Source of the DNA: Ruminococcus sp. | Lineage (GTDB): Bacteria > Bacillota > Clostridia > Oscillospirales > Ruminococcaceae | DNA length: 8,947 nt | Direction of reading: 5' to 3' | Assembly: GCA_017622635.1 (NCBI GenBank) | Contig: JAGAQS010000313.1 | Span: 1 to 8,947, forward strand | Shown: piece after piece, positions 5,540 to 8,947 of the stretch | Layout: each line of letters begins with the position of its first letter | Numbering within the stretch: position 1 is the first letter of the stretch | Notes under the pieces: generated by a model | Database searches by the model: none | Told to the model about the DNA's origin: nothing | Seen by the model: the letters and a program-made list of their open reading frames with translations, nothing else | Position numbers and translations under genes: made by a program

Positions 5540-7447
5540 TTAATCGGGGAACTTAAAATCCTTGCCTACGGGCAGGTCTGAAACACTAATTGTCTTTGAT
5601 TCGACATACTGAATAATAAGAGCATCATTATTTGTTACACCGTCACCGTTATTATAAACATCGGCATTTATTTTTCCCTGTGTTTTCAGCTTGTACTTAT
5701 CGGGGTTTGCTATTGACTGCATAATAATTACAGCATCGTTGATGTTTACTTCCCCGTCCTCATCTGCATCGCCGTATACTGAATTACCGTTACCGGTTGT
5801 ATCGGGAACAGTTGTAGCTGTTGTAGTTGTGGTTGTTGTCTCTGTTTTCTTTGTGGTTACAGTAGTGGTAGTTTCGGAACTTCCACCTATTTCAACGGGA
5901 GTTCCTGCCTTGTCAAGAACTGTTCCACCGTCAAGGTTACTGCCCTCAGTTGTAGCATAACTTGTATAGAACTCATTGAGTGAAAGTCCGTTGTTGCCAA
6001 GTACTGTCTGGTGGTCAAGACCTATATATTTACCTGTTTCATTGGTCTGCCAGAGTGACTTTTCCATGAGTGCATACTTTTCTTCTTCCCACTCAATCTT
6101 TGTAGAGCCTGCCTGCTGACCGCATGAAATATTTTTCCACAATCCGCCTGTATCACCGGAATTTGTATTCAGACACCAGAAAGTATGGTTGATATGATTT
6201 TCAATCATATAGTCACGGAGAAGCTCCATCCACTTCTGATTTTCTGCACCGTCCATACGACCGCCCCATTCGCCTATAAGTTCAGGAGCTATGTCTTCGG
6301 CATTGATGTATGCCCATGTATCATACCAGTAGTCATCAAGCAAAGTCTGTGTTGTGAAGTCCTTGTTAAACCATGTCTGTGCATAAACTGACGGACCATA
6401 ATCGTGTGGTGAATAAACTATCTGACTTGTACCGTGTTCAGGTTTAATGGGATATTCTCTTGCACCTCTAAAGTTACCGCCCCACCATGCTCCTATATAC
6501 GGAGAATTGTCACGTCTGTCAGCTATACCCCAGTAATCGCCGGGCATAGCACCGCTGAGTGACTGTTCAACACCCTCAATGAAAATAAGTGCATTCGGGT
6601 TTACGTCAAGAATAGCATCGGCACAGTTTGTAGCGGCATAAGCCCAGTTGTTTTCATCTGTCGAACCGTCCCACTTTGCAGCCTTGTCACCCTCCTGACC
6701 TTTTCCGTGAGGTTCGTTTTTAAGGTCGTAACCTATAAGTGTATCGTTGTTCTTGTACTTGTCGGCAAGCCATACAAGCGTATCCTGCCATATTTCAGTA
6801 GTAACCATAGTACCGTCGGACGTTGTTTCCTTGCCGTACCATAAATTATAGTTGTGACCCGAGTTGTCGGCATGAGGGCTGTGAATGTCGATAAATGCCT
6901 TTATACCATACTTTTTGCACTTCTGGAGAATTATATCAAATCCCCTGTCACTTGTGATAAGTGTTTTACCGTCAGCCTCAACAAAGTCTTTGTTAAGGTT
7001 GCCGTATGTTCCAGCCTTGATAACACCGCCGTTTCCGTCGTCCTGGTCAACGGGAGGATTATAAACAGCCTGCATACCGCCTGAACTTATCTGGAACGGC
7101 GTGCCGTTCTTCCACGAAAGAATAAGTTCCGTTGAAATAGGAAAACGTATAACGTTAATACCTTTGTCTGCCACTGCCTGAAGCATATCGTCAATATCAC
7201 CTGCATAAAGATAATGCGGTGAATATTCAATACAGTTCAGACCGAACCAGTTAGCACCCGTCAGCCATACTTCATTGCCGTTCATATCATAGAGACGGCT
7301 TCCCTCAGCGTGTAACCAGTCGTCGTTATTATCATCAATTGCAGCAGCCGTCACTGTATTGTCAACAGATACAGATGACGCAGGAACAGCAGCAACGGCC
7401 ATTACTGCGGCTGATAAAAACGCTGTTACGGTTTTTAATTTACTCAT
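5540..7447 (-). CDS. Secreted GH5 (GH5_1-like) endo-beta-1,4-glucanase with dockerin
   Basis: Residue numbers count from ATG 7447 (635 aa); this start has AGAGGGGA 7 bases upstream, unlike the in-frame ATG at 7471. A signal peptide covers about residues 1-23 or 1-34. The GH5 domain runs from about 44 to 500: VWLTGANWFGLN, INVIRFPIS, FIDIHSPH, YDLKNEPHG with acid/base Glu245, VYSPHDYGPSVY, ELIGEWGGR with nucleophile Glu393, and FWCLNTNSGDTGG. The order and wording resemble subfamily GH5_1 (for example Acidothermus E1), so cleavage of cellulose-type beta-1,4-glucan is expected. A Thr-rich linker (523-556) leads to a type I dockerin: Asp560-x-Asp562-x-Asp564-x3-Asn568, and the Ruminococcus-type DVYNNGDG loop at 596-608. 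The enzyme should dock onto an extracellular scaffoldin. It has its own promoter and ends at the shared terminator. Confidence 0.95.
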   Translation of the reverse strand: MSKLKTVTAFLSAAVMAVAAVPASSVSVDNTVTAAAIDDNNDDWLHAEGSRLYDMNGNEVWLTGANWFGLNCIEYSPHYLYAGDIDDMLQAVADKGINVIRFPISTELILSWKNGTPFQISSGGMQAVYNPPVDQDDGNGGVIKAGTYGNLNKDFVEADGKTLITSDRGFDIILQKCKKYGIKAFIDIHSPHADNSGHNYNLWYGKETTSDGTMVTTEIWQDTLVWLADKYKNNDTLIGYDLKNEPHGKGQEGDKAAKWDGSTDENNWAYAATNCADAILDVNPNALIFIEGVEQSLSGAMPGDYWGIADRRDNSPYIGAWWGGNFRGAREYPIKPEHGTSQIVYSPHDYGPSVYAQTWFNKDFTTQTLLDDYWYDTWAYINAEDIAPELIGEWGGRMDGAENQKWMELLRDYMIENHINHTFWCLNTNSGDTGGLWKNISCGQQAGSTKIEWEEEKYALMEKSLWQTNETGKYIGLDHQTVLGNNGLSLNEFYTSYATTEGSNLDGGTVLDKAGTPVEIGGSSETTTTVTTKKTETTTTTTTATTVPDTTGNGNSVYGDADEDGEVNINDAVIIMQSIANPDKYKLKTQGKINADVYNNGDGVTNNDALIIQYVESKTISVSDLPVGKDFKFPD

Positions 7448-7454
7448 AATAATT

Positions 7455-7462
7455 TCCCCTCT
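7455..7462 (-). promoter_or_regulatory. Ribosome binding site of the endoglucanase
   Basis: Read leftward this is AGAGGGGA, 7 bases before ATG 7447. It identifies that ATG, rather than the in-frame one at 7471, as the start; the eight extra residues would also precede a normal signal peptide. Confidence 0.75.
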
Positions 7463-7503
7463 CTGATACATAAATTTTTTAAAACGTATCTTTAATTAAG
7501 TAT

Positions 7504-7532
7504 ATTCTAACATCAAAGACAGTAAAAGTCAA
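7504..7532 (-). promoter_or_regulatory. Probable sigma-A promoter of the endoglucanase
   Basis: Read leftward, TTGACT (7532-7527), a 17-base spacer and TAGAAT (7509-7504) each differ from consensus by one base. It lies in the 91-base gap between the kinase stop and the endoglucanase ATG, giving a leader of about 50 bases. There is no terminator after the kinase, so some read-through is also possible. Confidence 0.65.
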
Positions 7533-7538
7533 TAGAAA

Positions 7539-8489
7539 TCAGAACGCTTTGAGAATAATATTTTTTATATCGGAATTATTCCGAAAAAAGTCAAGCTGTT
7601 CAAGCAAATCATATGCACGTTTACGACATTGTAACGGAGTTTTTGTAATAAAATAGCGTTTTTCCGAAACAGAATCAATAATATATCTTACAGCAAGTTC
7701 ACTGATAACATAAAGTATACCGTAATAAAGTGAATTTATTTCTTCACGTGTCAGTATACCGTCAAGACCGTCAGCAAAACCCTTTGTGATTTCCGAAATA
7801 TCTTCAATCCGTGAAGAACGTATCATATCACCGTAATCAATTGCAACAAATCCATTCATTGAGGTGTCAAGGTCAATGACGGTTATTTTATTACCGAAAA
7901 TAATATTATCTGTCTTTGCGTCGTTATGGACATTTCTTTTCGGAACGTCAGCGAAAATTTCAAACTGTTCCCTGAGACCCGAAAAAGTTTCTTTCATATC
8001 TGACGGCAGTTTATTATAATATCTGTTGAAATTATGAAAATCTTCAATAGTATCATTCAGACTGATATTGTTAATTGTATTTATGTACCGTCCGAACGCA
8101 TAACCTGTCATATATGCCTGATTTTCGGATACATAAGACTGTTCCGTATATTCATACAAACGCCATACTTCTCCGCCGACCTCAACAAAACTTTTACCGT
8201 CTGCCGTCAGATAATGAGGTACTGCTATTGTTTTTTCGTCCGATTCGGAAAAAGCCTTTTCAATTCTTTCTATATTATTCATGACCGTATCGGGATTTTT
8301 AAATACGTTTCTGTTAAGAGACTGCAATATATATTTTCCTGCTCTGCAATCAACAAGATATGTTTTATTTATGTGACCTGTATTTATTTCAGATATTTTT
8401 AATATATTATTTATTCCGAAAAAATCTGATATTTCATATATATTAATATTTAACACGTCCTTATATATATTAAAAATTCGGTTTACCAA
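7539..8489 (-). CDS. APH-family sugar kinase, similar to N-acetylhexosamine 1-kinase (NahK)
   Basis: Numbering is for the longest version, starting at TTG 8489 (316 aa). The phosphotransferase (APH) fold is recognisable: a nucleotide-loop region INTGHINKTYLV near 35-46, YILQSLNRNVFKNP, the catalytic loop VHNDAKTDN with base Asp190 and Asn195, and the metal-binding VIDLDT with Asp206 and Asp208. The run HNDxKxxN ... VIDLDTxMxGxxxxDxGDxIR is what I recall from NahK-type anomeric sugar kinases, which make sugar 1-phosphates in the cytoplasm. The exact sugar is not readable here. No ATG is available before the conserved region. TTG 8489 has no ribosome site and sits in a hairpin loop; GTG 8456 (Val12) has AAGGA only one base away. 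A start near residue 12 fits NahK lengths better. The gene is richer in Ile, Asn and Tyr codons than its neighbours. Confidence 0.82.
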   Translation of the reverse strand: MVNRIFNIYKDVLNINIYEISDFFGINNILKISEINTGHINKTYLVDCRAGKYILQSLNRNVFKNPDTVMNNIERIEKAFSESDEKTIAVPHYLTADGKSFVEVGGEVWRLYEYTEQSYVSENQAYMTGYAFGRYINTINNISLNDTIEDFHNFNRYYNKLPSDMKETFSGLREQFEIFADVPKRNVHNDAKTDNIIFGNKITVIDLDTSMNGFVAIDYGDMIRSSRIEDISEITKGFADGLDGILTREEINSLYYGILYVISELAVRYIIDSVSEKRYFITKTPLQCRKRAYDLLEQLDFFRNNSDIKNIILKAF

Positions 8490-8516
8490 TGAGTATAATT
8501 CAAAAGTAAACCGAAA
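8472..8516 (-). terminator. Probable intrinsic terminator after the UPF0210 gene
   Basis: An exact 11-bp inverted repeat, ATTCGGTTTAC (8476-8486) with GTAAACCGAAT (8506-8516), encloses a 19-base loop. Read leftward it is followed by a run of T (complement of 8476-8472). It begins 8 bases after the UPF0210 stop, where a terminator would be expected. The stem is AT-rich and the loop large, so it may be weak or act as an operator; the loop contains TATACT (8497-8492). Confidence 0.6.
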
Positions 8517-8523
8517 TAAAAAT

Positions 8524-8946
8524 TTAGTTTTTCAGGCTCTGCATAGGTGCAGGAATACGACCGCCACGGTTTATAAATTTGGCAGGTGATTTATCCCTTA
8601 CAGGCATAACAGGACCACTTCCGAGAAGTCCGCCAAATTCAAGTGTTTCGCCCTCTTTCTTTCCTATTGCAGGAATAAGACGGACAGCCGTTGTCTTTGA
8701 GTTAACCATGCCTATAGCTGCCTCGTCGGCTATAATTGCGGAGATTGTTTCAGGGGCAATGTTACCCGGTACAACAATCATGTCAAGACCTACTGAACAT
8801 ACAGCAGTCATTGCCTCAAGTTTTTCGAGACTGAGAACACCTGCAACCGCTGCGTCAATCATGCCTGCGTCCTCAGAAACAGGTATAAATGCACCCGAAA
8901 GACCTCCGACTGTTGAAGATGCCATAACACCGCCTTTTTTAACTGC
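8524..8946 (-). CDS. UPF0210/DUF711 (PFL-like) family protein, C-terminal part only
   Basis: The frame is open to the right window edge, so the N-terminal two thirds of a protein normally about 450 residues long are missing; the ATG at 8925 is internal. The 140 visible residues begin [20 protein letters not shown]. The end carries the family's characteristic blocks: [34 protein letters not shown] and [14 protein letters not shown] at the very C-terminus. UPF0210 proteins have a fold related to pyruvate formate-lyase-like barrels, but their role is not established. They are often found beside a small ACT-domain (UPF0237) protein, which would lie to the right, outside the window. A hairpin terminator follows the stop, so this gene is probably not co-transcribed at full level with the kinase. 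Confidence 0.9.
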   Translation of the reverse strand, partial: AVKKGGVMASSTVGGLSGAFIPVSEDAGMIDAAVAGVLSLEKLEAMTAVCSVGLDMIVVPGNIAPETISAIIADEAAIGMVNSKTTAVRLIPAIGKKEGETLEFGGLLGSGPVMPVRDKSPAKFINRGGRIPAPMQSLKN

Positions 8947-8947
8947 A

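Noticed and set aside
5800..5880. Trinucleotide-like GTT/GTA repeat as a microsatellite
   Set aside because: It is explained by Thr codons of the interdomain linker of the endoglucanase read from the other strand.
5691..5960. Plus-strand Val-rich frame opposite the endoglucanase
   Set aside because: It is the antisense of the Thr-rich linker; the Val repeats are just the complement of Thr codons and there is no ribosome site.
7448..7471. Longer endoglucanase start at ATG 7471
   Set aside because: The ribosome site AGAGGGGA lies inside this extension and points to ATG 7447, which begins a normal signal peptide.
8034..8402. Plus-strand frame opposite the kinase
   Set aside because: It is antisense to the conserved APH-fold gene; its Ile/Phe/Cys-rich protein is what AT-rich antisense produces.

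Overview
The window looks like Ruminococcus or a close relative (Oscillospiraceae, Firmicutes). Two secreted enzymes carry C-terminal type I dockerins, one of them in the DVYNNGDG form I associate with Ruminococcus. There is a GH5_1-type endoglucanase with a Thr-rich linker, strong AGGAGG-like ribosome sites, and AT-rich DNA with consensus sigma-A promoters. Species cannot be given.

Layout. (1) Bases 1-1172, minus strand: an almost complete TnpB gene of the IS200/IS605 superfamily, cut at its last codons by the window edge. It is driven by a perfect TTGACA-N17-TATAAT promoter and no tnpA is visible. (2) Bases 1173-1450: a divergent intergenic region with that promoter, a second perfect consensus promoter firing rightward, and a 7-bp hairpin between them. 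(3) Bases 1451-5493, plus strand: four genes, probably one transcription unit: a secreted SGNH/GDSL esterase with a dockerin, a DUF3810-type membrane protein with HExxH, a conserved protein of unknown function, and a SAM-dependent methyltransferase. A hairpin terminator usable from both sides ends the unit. (4) Bases 5540-7447, minus strand: a secreted GH5 endoglucanase with dockerin and its own promoter. (5) Bases 7539-8489, minus strand: a NahK-like sugar kinase with no ATG start. (6) Bases 8524-8946, minus strand: the C-terminal end of a UPF0210/DUF711 protein that continues past the right edge.

How the genes fit together: the esterase and the endoglucanase are probably exported and docked onto cohesin-bearing scaffoldins encoded elsewhere, working on plant cell-wall polysaccharide. 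Their dockerins differ at the positions that usually set cohesin choice, so they may dock at different sites. The kinase would act inside the cell on a free sugar. The tnpB element is an insertion unrelated to this metabolism.

I see no wholly new multi-gene system. The points most worth a second look are the stand-alone tnpB with all catalytic residues, the two dockerin types, the secreted-esterase/membrane-metalloprotease/unknown-protein operon, and the kinase start that overlaps a terminator-like hairpin. No tRNA, rRNA or CRISPR array was seen.
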